Part shown: positions 38,679 through 47,065 of the stretch, piece after piece
How the letters are laid out: every line of letters begins with the position of its first letter
Position numbering within the stretch: position 1 is the stretch's first letter
Source: DASYDU01 sp050248495
Lineage (GTDB): Bacteria; Planctomycetota; Planctomycetia; Pirellulales; Lacipirellulaceae
Direction of reading: 5' to 3'
NCBI GenBank assembly: GCA_050248495.1
Contig: JBFWSG010000012.1
Coordinates: 61,712 to 125,711, forward strand
DNA: 64,000 nt
Translations under genes and position numbers: made by a program
Notes under the pieces: model-generated
Databases searched by the model: none
The model's input: only the letters and a program-made list of their open reading frames with translations
What the model was told of the DNA's origin: nothing

Positions 38679-39848
38679 ATGCGGGAAATCCCCAAAGTCG
38701 CGCTGCTTGTCGAAACGTCCCGTGGCTTTGGCCGCGAGCTGTTGCATGGCGTCGCGCGCTACGCGCGGATACACGGGCCGTGGAGCTTCCACATCACGCC
38801 GGGCGACTTCGAGCAGGCCGTGCCCAAAATGAAGCAATGGGGCGGCACTGGCATCATCGCCCGCATTCCCAACGAGCGCGTGGCCAAAGCCATCATCGAC
38901 GCCAATTTGCCCACCATCGCCTTGGGACTGACCGACGAGCAACAGCAACCGGGCAACCCGCTCGCGCAGCTTTCGGAGCTCAGCTCCGACGCGAGCGAGG
39001 TCTCGCGCCTGGCGGCAGAGCACCTGCTCGAACGCCAATTCCGCTACTTTGCCTACGTCGGCCTGGAAGATCGAGCCTGGTCGCGACGTCGCGAGATTGC
39101 CTTCACCGATCGGCTCCGCGAAGCCGGATTCACTCCCTTCATTTACCGACAACCGACCAAGCCGCGCGATCGCGTTTGGGAGAAGGAGCAGGAGCTGATG
39201 GCTTCCTGGATTCAATCCTTGCCCACGCCGCTGGGGCTGTTCGCTTGCAACGACGACCGCGGTCGCCAGGTGCTTGAAAGCTGCCGTCTGGTGGGGCTGC
39301 ACGTGCCGGAAGACATCGCCGTCTTGGGAGTCGATAACGACGACGTGTTTTGCGAGCTTTCCGATCCGCCGCTCTCGAGCGTCGCCTTAAACGCGGAAAC
39401 CGCCGGCTATCGCGCCGCCGAGCTGCTCGACGGCATGATGCAGGGCAAGATTCGTAGGCCCAGACGGATCATGGTCGAGGCCGTCGGCGTCGTCACCCGC
39501 CGCTCGACGGACGTGATCGCCGTGAAGGACTATGACGTGGCCACGGCGCTGCAGTTCATTCGCCGCGAACAGGGGAAAGGCATCTCGGTCAATCGCGTGG
39601 CCGAAGAAGTCGCCATGTCCCGCCGCAGTCTGGAAAAGCGGTTCCGCGAAACGATCGGCCGCACAATCCTCGAAGAGATGCAGCTGGTGCGACTGGAGCG
39701 TGCCAAACGACTGCTGCTCGAAACGACCTATTCGATCTCCAAAGTGGCCCAGATCTCTGGCTTCGGCTCGACAGGCTACTTCATCCAGTTCTTTCAAAAG
39801 CGCGTCGGCAAGACTCCGCGAAAATATCGAGTCGACCTGGCCTCGTAG
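38679..39848 (+). CDS. XylR-like AraC-family transcriptional regulator
   Basis: A 389-residue regulator with an N-terminal periplasmic-binding-protein-like sensor domain (about 1-270; landmarks LLVETSRGFGRELLHGVARY, DDRGRQVLESCRLVGLHVPEDIAVLGVDND) and a C-terminal AraC DNA-binding domain with two helix-turn-helices (about 285-388; VNRVAEEVAMSRRSLEKRF and ISKVAQISGFGSTGYFIQFFQK). This layout is that of XylR, which activates xylose genes. ATG 38679 lies at the conserved start REIPKVALLVET. Xylan-degradation genes occur 6-17 kb downstream, so xylose or a related sugar is a plausible effector. Confidence 0.93.
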   Translation: MREIPKVALLVETSRGFGRELLHGVARYARIHGPWSFHITPGDFEQAVPKMKQWGGTGIIARIPNERVAKAIIDANLPTIALGLTDEQQQPGNPLAQLSELSSDASEVSRLAAEHLLERQFRYFAYVGLEDRAWSRRREIAFTDRLREAGFTPFIYRQPTKPRDRVWEKEQELMASWIQSLPTPLGLFACNDDRGRQVLESCRLVGLHVPEDIAVLGVDNDDVFCELSDPPLSSVALNAETAGYRAAELLDGMMQGKIRRPRRIMVEAVGVVTRRSTDVIAVKDYDVATALQFIRREQGKGISVNRVAEEVAMSRRSLEKRFRETIGRTILEEMQLVRLERAKRLLLETTYSISKVAQISGFGSTGYFIQFFQKRVGKTPRKYRVDLAS

Positions 39849-39892
39849 CCTGCCCTGTCAAGGATTCACTTGTCGCCCTTCGGCGCGAATGC

Positions 39893-39935
39893 GTTCAAAA
39901 ACAAAGGCGGCGAGAAGCTGCAACTTCTCGCCGCC
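39893..39935 (-). terminator. Intrinsic terminator of the 39987 gene (minus strand)
   Basis: A perfect 12-bp stem, GGCGGCGAGAAG at 39906-39917 and CTTCTCGCCGCC at 39924-39935, with a six-base loop. Read on the minus strand it is followed by TTTGTTTTTG, a T-rich tail. It lies between convergent genes and best serves the minus-strand PEP-CTERM gene ending at 39987. Confidence 0.75.
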
Positions 39936-39986
39936 GTGAATCTATCCTTCAATGCAAACGTCTGGTTGCGAAACCTAGCTCGTTGC

Positions 39987-40973
39987 TTAGCCTGCTCGTC
40001 GCCGACGACCGGCCAGACCGATCAAGCCCATGGCAAACAGCGCCACCGAGGTCGGCTCAGGAACGTAGCCGATCTCGAAGCCATTCAGCAAGCTGGCCCG
40101 CTGGATATCGCTGCCATTGTAGGTGTTCGCGTCCGACCAGGTGTAAACGACCACCTTGCCAGTCGCATCGGCCGTCGTACCAAACGAGGCCGAATAGTAG
40201 TACGGGCTCAAGGGATGGTCGAAAGCCGTAATCGGCCGGCGCGCCAGAATCGGAATCGGATTCTTGTATCCCGTATCCACGTCGGGCGTGTTTGTATCCA
40301 TGTCGTCGTCGACCCAGCGGCCCAGATACGTCGCGTTCGGGCCGACATTGGCGTTGAGCCAGGCGCCAGGTCCATCGAGGCCGCCGAGTGCCGCAATGTC
40401 AGAGAACGCTTGGGCGCTCATCTGCGGGTTGTCGAATTCACGATTCGCCGTCGTGAACGCCTGTTCGCGCGCCAGCATCGTGATCTGGTAGCGTTGGTTT
40501 GGCGTCAGGCCGGTCAGCTCCAGCCGCACATAGTTCTGCCCGAAGCCGCCACCCGCCGGGCCGGCGACAGGATCAGTGGGAACGGTGGTATTGTTCTGCG
40601 CGAACACGAAGTCTTGCAACGCGCCGCGAAGCGGATAATCCGTGCCCGGTACGCCGCGGTTACGCGCACCGAGTTCGGTGCCCGGGGCGACGCCCCTTAG
40701 ATTCGCGGTGATGTTTCCTTCGGAAGTGGCAAAGACCTTCGTGAGTCCCGCCGCACCGCTGTTGCCCCAATCAATGGCCGGATCAAGGAAGAGACCCGTT
40801 GCCATTTCCCAGCCTTGAAACCCGGCCTGAGTCGCACCGATGCTCTGGCCGCCGCCCGAGTTGTAGCCATTGATATCAACGGACAAGAACCTGGGCACTG
40901 TTGGCTCAGCAACTGCCTCCACAGCAGCAACCAGCGTACCCACCACCAGGCAGGCATACAAACTCAACTTCAT
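39987..40973 (-). CDS. PEP-CTERM sorting domain protein
   Basis: A 328-residue secreted protein from ATG 40973, which has GGTGGAGGAG upstream. A signal peptide ends near VEAVA (residue 22). The body is beta-rich, with FLSVDINGYNSGGGQSIGAT and NYVRLELTGLTPNQRYQITMLAR strands suggesting a jelly-roll or fibronectin-like extracellular domain; I cannot assign a family. The tail VPEPTSVALF (304 on), a hydrophobic helix and RRRR end the protein. It has a strong sigma-70-like promoter and a candidate regulator site upstream, and an intrinsic terminator downstream, so it is a single-gene unit. Confidence 0.88.
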   Translation of the reverse strand: MKLSLYACLVVGTLVAAVEAVAEPTVPRFLSVDINGYNSGGGQSIGATQAGFQGWEMATGLFLDPAIDWGNSGAAGLTKVFATSEGNITANLRGVAPGTELGARNRGVPGTDYPLRGALQDFVFAQNNTTVPTDPVAGPAGGGFGQNYVRLELTGLTPNQRYQITMLAREQAFTTANREFDNPQMSAQAFSDIAALGGLDGPGAWLNANVGPNATYLGRWVDDDMDTNTPDVDTGYKNPIPILARRPITAFDHPLSPYYYSASFGTTADATGKVVVYTWSDANTYNGSDIQRASLLNGFEIGYVPEPTSVALFAMGLIGLAGRRRRAG

Positions 40974-41068
40974 GAGACTCCTCCACCTCAGCACGGATGC
41001 TGTACAAAGAGAAAAAGAGAAACACTCGATGCAGTAAAAAAGAAAAGTCGCCGCCCCCACCTTTTTTC

Positions 41069-41096
41069 CTTATAACCTTGGTCTATCTTGTGTCAA
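41069..41096 (-). promoter_or_regulatory. Sigma-70-like promoter of the 40973 gene
   Basis: On the minus strand TTGACA (41096-41091) and TATAAG (41074-41069) are separated by 16 bases. The -35 box is a perfect consensus and the -10 box differs at one position. It would give a leader of about 90 bases before ATG 40973. Confidence 0.6.
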
Positions 41097-41114
41097 CGAT
41101 ACGACGCAATCACA

Positions 41115-41131
41115 ATATTTTTTTGCCGTAA
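41115..41131 (+). promoter_or_regulatory. Candidate regulator word ATAT-T-run-GCCGTAA
   Basis: ATATTTTTTTGCCGTAA lies about 20 bases upstream of the -35 box at 41091-41096, a suitable place for an activator. Related words are at 38413-38428 (reverse), 38565-38580 and about 41331-41341. They all border genes near the XylR-like regulator. Link to that protein is inference. Confidence 0.35.
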
Positions 41132-41337
41132 GCCGCATTTTTCCCGCCTGCAGCCGATTTGCCTGGCGTGCCCACGACGGGTATCTCGTCGTTTGTGCGT
41201 GCGAGTTGATGAACAAAGTTTCTTGCTGCGCGCTGATCTCGCGCCCAGTCCGAGTCGCTGAGCGCCGTCGCGCGCCGTGAGTAAAGACCGGCAGGCGACG
41301 AACATCATTTATACCGCGAATGCAGAACTTTTTTGCG

Positions 41338-41371
41338 TAATCGAGCACTGCGTGAATTGCGCACTCGATTA
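41338..41371. promoter_or_regulatory. Inverted repeat TAATCGAG/CTCGATTA
   Basis: Eight-base arms TAATCGAG (41338-41345) and CTCGATTA (41364-41371) with an 18-base centre, about 300 bases upstream of the 41673 start. It could be an operator; no promoter is obvious next to it. Confidence 0.4.
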
Positions 41372-41537
41372 GAATGAGAACTGCGGGTAGCTCATCGACT
41401 GATTGGGTGGTTGGCATCTTCGGCGTGGCGGCGTGCGTGGGGACGCGGCGATGATTATGGCGATGCCAGAGGCGTAGTGTGGATCTCGATCGCGGCTCAA
41501 TTCTGTCGAACGCTGCGTAGGGCATTGGGTGGTAACT

Positions 41538-41573
41538 CTTCGCCCCGTGCGACACATGTCGCACGGGGCGAAG
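41538..41573. repeat. Near-perfect 36-base palindrome
   Basis: CTTCGCCCCGTGCGACA (41538-41554) and its exact reverse complement (41557-41573) are separated by only two bases. It lies 100 bases upstream of the start at 41673. The RNA form would be a very stable hairpin without a following T-run. Confidence 0.9.
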
Positions 41574-41672
41574 GCGGCGGTCTATCGTTCGAAGCCGATT
41601 CCGGCGAACCGGGCGACGCCTCTGGCGATGTGGTGCTGTTCGAGCGTTGAAACATCTGGTTGGAGTGATGCA

Positions 41673-43808
41673 ATGATTCGCAATCTGCGTCGATTAAACT
41701 GGTTGAATACTGCTTGTCTTTTCATGGTGATGGCCTGGCTGCCGCAGGCCGCCCGTGCGCTCGACACGGCGAACGTGCTGATGAACATCGACGGAATGGT
41801 GATCAATCACCAAGGCCTGTTCCGCAACTTTTCGCCGGGCGATGGGCCCCAAACGTTTTCCTACGGCACATTTCAAACAGGCGCCGGCACGCAGGGACGA
41901 TATAAGTCGTTCTTCCTGGTCATTCCCGGCGGCGCGACGGACAACGACTCCTGCTGCATCAGCCACCGCATTCGACAGGAGTCCTGGGGACCGGAGACCT
42001 TTCTCGAAGCAGGGGATCCAGATGTCTATGGCACGGTTCCTGGAATCGATATCACCAAGGACTATTATCCGGTCATCGATCGCGCCGGTTTCGGCTCAGT
42101 GATTGACCCCACCGAATATCAGCTTGAGGTGAAGTTCAAGCCCGTGATTGGCATGGCCGGCTTGCCCAGTAACGTCGCCAAGGAGGTGAATGCGTCGATC
42201 GATCGGCACTACGGGTTTGTCTTCAACGCCGAAAAAGGAATCTACGAGCGCTCCATCGAGCAAATCTCCTACAGCATCGGCATCAATAGCGATGCAGACT
42301 ACAACAACGACGGCGTGGTAAACACCTTGGACCGCGACATCGTCTTGTCGCACAAAGGAGAAGCCTTTCAGTTGCAGAACGAAAATCCGGAAGCCCAGAC
42401 GCCGGGTGTAGTTGACTACGAGGACCTCCAGTTTTGGGAACAGCGGAATGGTCGCGTAGTGACGCCGATCAACACCTGGTACACCAGTGCCCCGAAGGAC
42501 GCGAATGGTTTCGCCACCTGGTCGGTCCCGCTGACGAACAGCGTCTCGTCCTATCGATCGACCAACATCAACTACGGCGATACCGATTTCCGTGATTCCG
42601 ACACCGTCTCCGGCGGCGGCCGCTTCCAGAATCCAGATAACTTCACTACACCGAACGCCTGGCAAGACGATCCTGTCGCCTGGGAACAAACCGCACTCTT
42701 TGGCGGCGGACCAGAAGATCCGAGCCGTCCGGGCTCGAAGCTTAACACGCCCAACGGCATCAACCTGCTCTACTTCGGCAAAAATGGCCGCCGGCAGGAT
42801 CCTGTTTCGCTCGAAGTTTTGAGCGTGGCGATCAAGAAGATCAATCCGGGGCAGATTGCCGCCCGGATCGATGAGTACAGCGGCATCAGCGGCCGCTTCG
42901 GCAGCGGTTTTACCCGTGGCCCCGGTCCCGATGCTGCCCCTTTTGCCCCCATCAACATCCCGGGCGACAGCGTCGATTACTTGCCCCGTGCCACCGACCA
43001 AATTAGTCGGTTCGACGAGAATGGTTTGACAAACCTAGTCTTCAATATGCGGACGCCCGACGATCCCGCGAACGAAACCCACCGGTTCTTTCTGCGCTAC
43101 GGACCAGGCGCCAACACGTTTGATGGGACCAATGCCGTAGTCAACGTCCGGGCGAAGCTGACGGCGGGAAACACCGCCACCGTCCTAACCCTTGTCGCCA
43201 AAGACCTGGATGGCAACGATTTGCAACCGAACCAGGGTGCGGACGAATACACGTACAACTTAAACTTGAATCAATTCAATTCATCCACGTTTACAACCGT
43301 GTCGATTCCGCTGTCGCAATTCACGTTGTCGACGCACGTTCCGCGCGATGACAACGCCGGACTGTTCGGCTCGGGCCCGGGCGGATTTGTGAACGCCGGC
43401 GACGGTTCCATCGCGGAATTTAATCTCTACGAATTTGGCGGTCTCTTGGCCCCGAATACCGGCTTGCTGAAGTTAGAGATGGACTATATGGAGATCCGTT
43501 TGCCGTCGACTCTGCTCGTGGGCGATTACAACAGCGACGGCAAAGTGGACGCCCGCGACTACACCGTGTGGCGCGACCACTTGGGCGCCGATGGCTCGGT
43601 GCTCGGCGCGAATCGTGATCCGGCGAATTCCGGTGTCGTCAGCGCCGCCGATTACAACTCCTGGAAGTCGCACTACGGGCAGATGGCCGGGAGTGGCGCC
43701 CTGGCCAACAGCGGCGCAGTGCCGGAACCTGCGACATTTTCGCTTTTTGCTTGGTTGCTGGGACTCGCAGCCGCGCGGCGACGCACGCGCTCGATGCCGG
43801 CCAATTGA
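41673..43808 (+). CDS. Large PEP-CTERM protein with dockerin-like segments
   Basis: A 711-residue secreted protein. Signal peptide to about residue 29 (ARA-LD). A calcium-loop-like DADYNNDGVVNTLD is at 207-220; a paired dockerin-like unit with GDYNSDGKVDARDYTVW and NSGVVSAADYNSW is at 617-668; the PEP-CTERM tail starts at VPEPAT (683) and ends in an Arg-rich cluster. The N-terminal 200 residues mention GTFQTGAGTQGRYKSFFLVIPGG, typical of planctomycete surface proteins of unknown role. GGAG precedes the ATG with a seven-base spacer. The DUF1559 gene follows after 88 bases. Confidence 0.87.
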   Translation: MIRNLRRLNWLNTACLFMVMAWLPQAARALDTANVLMNIDGMVINHQGLFRNFSPGDGPQTFSYGTFQTGAGTQGRYKSFFLVIPGGATDNDSCCISHRIRQESWGPETFLEAGDPDVYGTVPGIDITKDYYPVIDRAGFGSVIDPTEYQLEVKFKPVIGMAGLPSNVAKEVNASIDRHYGFVFNAEKGIYERSIEQISYSIGINSDADYNNDGVVNTLDRDIVLSHKGEAFQLQNENPEAQTPGVVDYEDLQFWEQRNGRVVTPINTWYTSAPKDANGFATWSVPLTNSVSSYRSTNINYGDTDFRDSDTVSGGGRFQNPDNFTTPNAWQDDPVAWEQTALFGGGPEDPSRPGSKLNTPNGINLLYFGKNGRRQDPVSLEVLSVAIKKINPGQIAARIDEYSGISGRFGSGFTRGPGPDAAPFAPINIPGDSVDYLPRATDQISRFDENGLTNLVFNMRTPDDPANETHRFFLRYGPGANTFDGTNAVVNVRAKLTAGNTATVLTLVAKDLDGNDLQPNQGADEYTYNLNLNQFNSSTFTTVSIPLSQFTLSTHVPRDDNAGLFGSGPGGFVNAGDGSIAEFNLYEFGGLLAPNTGLLKLEMDYMEIRLPSTLLVGDYNSDGKVDARDYTVWRDHLGADGSVLGANRDPANSGVVSAADYNSWKSHYGQMAGSGALANSGAVPEPATFSLFAWLLGLAAARRRTRSMPAN

Positions 43809-43861
43809 GATGATGAACGGATTAGATTGCCTCGCCGCAGGATCGGCGGAAGCTTTGAAGC

Positions 43862-43882
43862 TGCGGCCAAGGCCGCAATTTT
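43862..43882 (+). terminator. Short GC-rich hairpin with TTTT
   Basis: TGCGGCC (43862-43868) pairs with GGCCGCA (43871-43877) across a two-base loop, then ATTTT. It sits between the PEP-CTERM gene and the DUF1559 gene, 15 bases before the latter's start. It may be a weak terminator or part of the DUF1559 leader. Confidence 0.4.
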
Positions 43883-43896
43883 GAAAGGGAACTGAA

Positions 43897-44976
43897 ATGG
43901 ACCAGAATCTGGTACGGGAGCGCCGTGCGGCGTTGCGAGGATTTACGCTCGTCGAGCTGCTGGTGGTCATTGCAATCATCGGCATCCTCGTAGCGCTCCT
44001 CTTGCCAGCGATCCAGGCGGCGCGCGAAGCGGCGCGGAGGACTCAGTGCCAGAACAACCTCAAGAACATGGGGCTGGCGCTGATCAACTATGCTGATGTC
44101 AACAAGCGTCTGCCGCCAGCCACGCAATTTCGACCCAAGAAGCCGTTTCCGCAGGTGCCCAACGGACCGGGCGGCACGTGGGTCGTGAGAATCTGGCCAT
44201 ATATTGAGGAACAGGCGCTGTATGACAAGTTCGATCATACGAAGTCATCGCGCGCGGTGGAGAACGCGGAAATCATTGCCGCTCCCTTGCCGTGGCTGAT
44301 CTGCCCCAGTGATAGTGATGCGCCGCCCAACGGCCTCTTCGACACCGCTGACAAACAAGACGGCGCCAACAACAATCCCAACCGCACCTCCAGCAATGGG
44401 AAAGCAACGCTGGTGATGGGACTGTGGTATCCGGTGTCGGCCGGGCCGACTCATTTCGACGGCTGTCCCTATTGCACGGGGACGCGGCCTAACATGTGCT
44501 GCCAGGGCGCGGCCCTAGGCTCCGACGCAGTGGACATCGCCGGCGAAGTGATTGGCGGCGTGGGAACTCGCCCGAGTTTTGCCGGGCTGTTCGGGCGTTG
44601 GGAAGAAGGGATTAAGCTCTCCGAGGCCACCGACGGGCTGACCCACGTATTCCTCGCCGGAGAGACGATTGCAGCGCACTGCAAGTACCAATGCGCCCAT
44701 TGCCCGAATTTCCCGATCGCCAATACAAACGTCCCGCTCAATACCTTGCTCAAAACGCCAGCTAGTTTGCCCGCCGGCGGTTGCACGGCTGGTAAGACGG
44801 ACGATCCCGAAGCAGGCGGTTATTGTGAATCGTGCGGTTACAAGAGCCGTCATCCGGGCGGTGCCCACATGTTGATGGCCGACGGCAGCGTACATTTTGT
44901 CAACGAAGCGATCGACTTCGATCTGTTCGCCGTACTTGGCGCCCGCAAGAGTGGAGAAGTCAAGTCGCTGCCGTAA
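43897..44976 (+). CDS. DUF1559 prepilin-type protein with Cys-rich body
   Basis: A 359-residue planctomycete-expanded DUF1559 protein. The N-terminus is a type IV pilin-like segment: GFTLVELL with cleavage before Phe16 and a long hydrophobic helix ending in LLPAIQAAREAARR. The body carries the usual CQNNLKN (Cys51), CPSD (Cys136) and the C-terminal HPGGAHMLMADGSVHF. Besides these two Cys there are ten more, including CxxC pairs at 190/193, 266/269 and 310/313. The start has a conserved GFTLVE distance. The small lipoprotein gene follows 44 bases later and is probably cotranscribed. Confidence 0.93.
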   Translation: MDQNLVRERRAALRGFTLVELLVVIAIIGILVALLLPAIQAAREAARRTQCQNNLKNMGLALINYADVNKRLPPATQFRPKKPFPQVPNGPGGTWVVRIWPYIEEQALYDKFDHTKSSRAVENAEIIAAPLPWLICPSDSDAPPNGLFDTADKQDGANNNPNRTSSNGKATLVMGLWYPVSAGPTHFDGCPYCTGTRPNMCCQGAALGSDAVDIAGEVIGGVGTRPSFAGLFGRWEEGIKLSEATDGLTHVFLAGETIAAHCKYQCAHCPNFPIANTNVPLNTLLKTPASLPAGGCTAGKTDDPEAGGYCESCGYKSRHPGGAHMLMADGSVHFVNEAIDFDLFAVLGARKSGEVKSLP

Positions 44977-45020
44977 TTGCGGCGCTATGCGTCGGTTTCG
45001 AACCTTTTCGAAAGGAACCA

Positions 45021-45449
45021 ATGCCGGGACAAGTTGTGATTTGCCGGGCTGCGCTTGCCGGCGGAATGATTCTCGTGGTGGCGTCGTTGGTAGGCTGCCG
45101 AGGCGGCGATCGTCCCAAGACCATCCCCATCTCCGGTCGAGTCACTTTTAACGGTCAGCCTCCGGGCGAAAACGGCAGGCTCCATTTTCAGCCAACGCAA
45201 GTGGCGAGCGGCTATTCCAGGCGACCAGCCGGCGGCACTTTCACGGCCGAAGGTTCTTATCGCGTCATGAGTTGGGAGCCGGATGACGGGCTGGTCCCTG
45301 GCCATTACACCGTGAGCCTGATGCCCGCCGACCCTAACGATACCAAGATTCCGCCAAGGTACCGGGAAGGCGGCACCAGCGGACTGGAAGTCGAAGTGCC
45401 CGTCGATCAAGGCCCGATCGAATTCGATATCGAAGTTTCCACCAAATGA
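45021..45449 (+). CDS. Small lipoprotein with transthyretin-like domain
   Basis: A 142-residue lipoprotein. The signal peptide ends in a lipobox LVGC (residue 25). The mature part is a small beta-sandwich with the opening ISGRVTFNGQPPG typical of carboxypeptidase-regulatory/transthyretin-like domains, followed by GGTFTAEGSYRV and VPGHYTVSLMPAD strands. Planctomycetes frequently carry such a protein just after a DUF1559 gene, as here. AAAGGA nine bases or less upstream of ATG 45021 supports the start. A structural or binding role at the cell surface is inferred. Confidence 0.85.
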   Translation: MPGQVVICRAALAGGMILVVASLVGCRGGDRPKTIPISGRVTFNGQPPGENGRLHFQPTQVASGYSRRPAGGTFTAEGSYRVMSWEPDDGLVPGHYTVSLMPADPNDTKIPPRYREGGTSGLEVEVPVDQGPIEFDIEVSTK

Positions 45450-45513
45450 CATCGAGCAGACTCTCGTAGATCTCGCGCTCGCTCCCCGGGGCAATACTTC
45501 TCTGGAGCGCTCG

Positions 45514-47037
45514 ATGGCGGCGGAAAACAACAGCAAACTCTCGGTCGTCGAAAAGCTCGGCTATAGCCTCGGCGACGCGGCCGCCAACTTCGTCTTCATG
45601 ACGATGGTCCTGTTCCAGGCCAACTTCTATACCGACGTGATGGGCATCTCCGTCGCCGCCGCCGGGCTAATCCTGCTCGTGCCGCGGATGTGGGACGCCT
45701 TTTTCGACCCGGTGATGGGCGTCACAGCCGACCGTACGCGCACCCGCTGGGGCCGCTTTCGCCCCTGGATTCTCTTCACGGCGCTCCCCTGGGGCATCGT
45801 AATGTATCTCGCCTATCGCACGCCGGTGGGCTGGGGCCAGGCAGCGCTCATCGCTTACGCCTTCATCACGAACATGCTCCTGATGACGCTCTATTCGGCG
45901 AACAACATGCCGTACGCGGCGCTCGGCGGCGTGATGACGGGCGACTCCTACGAACGGACCAGCCTCAACGCATATCGCTTCGTCGCCGTGAATCTCGCGC
46001 AGCTGGTAGTAACCGGCTTCACGCTGCCGCTGGTGGCCAAATTCGCGACCATCTATGGCGGCGGCTCGCGCGCCGTCGGCTGGCAGATCACGATGGGCAT
46101 CTGGGCCGTCGTCTGCGTCGTCTTCTTCCTGATCACGTTCGCCACGACTCGCGAGCGGCTCGCCCCTGTGAGCGAGCACAAATCGAGCCTCGGCCAGGAC
46201 TTTGCCGATTTGTTCAAGAACGCGCCCTGGATCGTGATGGCGGTGCTGACGCTGATCCATTTCGCCATCATCTCGCTTCGCGGCGGCGCGTTCTACAACT
46301 ACTATCACTACTACGCCGACCCCGCCGCGATGTACGACTGGCTCGCGGGCCTGGGCCTCACCGCGCCGCCGCTCGCCGACGGGCAGGCGGCTTCCGGCGG
46401 CTTGTTGGAATTCCTCGGCTGGATCGCTCACGGCGAGCGAAGTAACCTCGCCGGCACGAACGTTGCCGACGTCGCCCAGAGCGTGATCGGCGTGCTGGAA
46501 AAAGTCGTCTTCATCGCCATGATTTTGATTTCGCCGCAGCTCGTGGCGATGTTCGGCAAGAAGGCCGTGGCCGTCGTCGGCTTCGCACTGATGACAATCG
46601 TCTCCGGCCTGTGGTATCTGCCGGAGCCGAACCAGGTCGGCATGATGGTCGCACTCACCGTGCTCGGTGCGATCGCCTACGGGCCGACGATCCCCGTCCT
46701 CTGGTCGATGTTCGCCGACGTCGCCGACTATTCCGAGTGGCGGAATGGCCGCAGCGTGACCGGCATCGTCTTCGCCACGATCTGCTTCGCGCTCAAGCTG
46801 GGGCTGAGCCTGGGCTCATTCCTAATGCTGCAACTCTTGGGCTGGTACGGCTACGTGGCCAACGCCGCGCAAACCGGCGAGGCCCTACACGGCATTCGCC
46901 TCACGTCGAGCGTCTATCCGACGATCATGTTCGCCGTCTGCACGCTGCTGCTGGCGATTTACCAGATCAACAAGCAGTTGACGCTGCAAATTGCCGACGA
47001 CCTGGCAGTTCGCCGCGCGGCGTCGCCTGGTTCGTGA
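45514..47037 (+). CDS. GPH-family sugar:cation symporter
   Basis: A 507-residue inner-membrane transporter of the glycoside-pentoside-hexuronide (MFS) family with about twelve membrane helices. Family landmarks are KLGYSLGDAAANFVF near the N-terminus, DAFFDPVMGVTADRTRTRWGRFRPW in the first cytoplasmic loop, and ADVADYSEWRNGRSVTGI before the last helices. Residues 250-320 contain a longer hydrophilic-hydrophobic insert than in small members. The next gene is a GH10 xylanase 28 bases later, so uptake of xylosides, xylo-oligosaccharides or glucuronate is likely. Confidence 0.92.
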   Translation: MAAENNSKLSVVEKLGYSLGDAAANFVFMTMVLFQANFYTDVMGISVAAAGLILLVPRMWDAFFDPVMGVTADRTRTRWGRFRPWILFTALPWGIVMYLAYRTPVGWGQAALIAYAFITNMLLMTLYSANNMPYAALGGVMTGDSYERTSLNAYRFVAVNLAQLVVTGFTLPLVAKFATIYGGGSRAVGWQITMGIWAVVCVVFFLITFATTRERLAPVSEHKSSLGQDFADLFKNAPWIVMAVLTLIHFAIISLRGGAFYNYYHYYADPAAMYDWLAGLGLTAPPLADGQAASGGLLEFLGWIAHGERSNLAGTNVADVAQSVIGVLEKVVFIAMILISPQLVAMFGKKAVAVVGFALMTIVSGLWYLPEPNQVGMMVALTVLGAIAYGPTIPVLWSMFADVADYSEWRNGRSVTGIVFATICFALKLGLSLGSFLMLQLLGWYGYVANAAQTGEALHGIRLTSSVYPTIMFAVCTLLLAIYQINKQLTLQIADDLAVRRAASPGS

Positions 47038-47065
47038 TGCGCATTTTCGAATATTGGAGAGAGTC

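Larger units (their letters stand above)
40974..41672. other. Long divergent control region between two PEP-CTERM genes
   Basis: About 700 bases, with the promoter-proximal part AT-rich compared with its surroundings. It contains the sigma-70-like promoter at 41069-41096, candidate regulator words at 41115-41131 and 41331-41345, an inverted repeat TAATCGAG/CTCGATTA at 41338-41371, and the 36-base palindrome at 41538-41573. Open frames within it look like shadows. Confidence 0.6.

Noticed and set aside
41070..41564. Minus-strand open frame in the 700-base control region
   Set aside because: It covers a consensus promoter and a palindrome, and encodes Arg/His-rich sequence without a domain.
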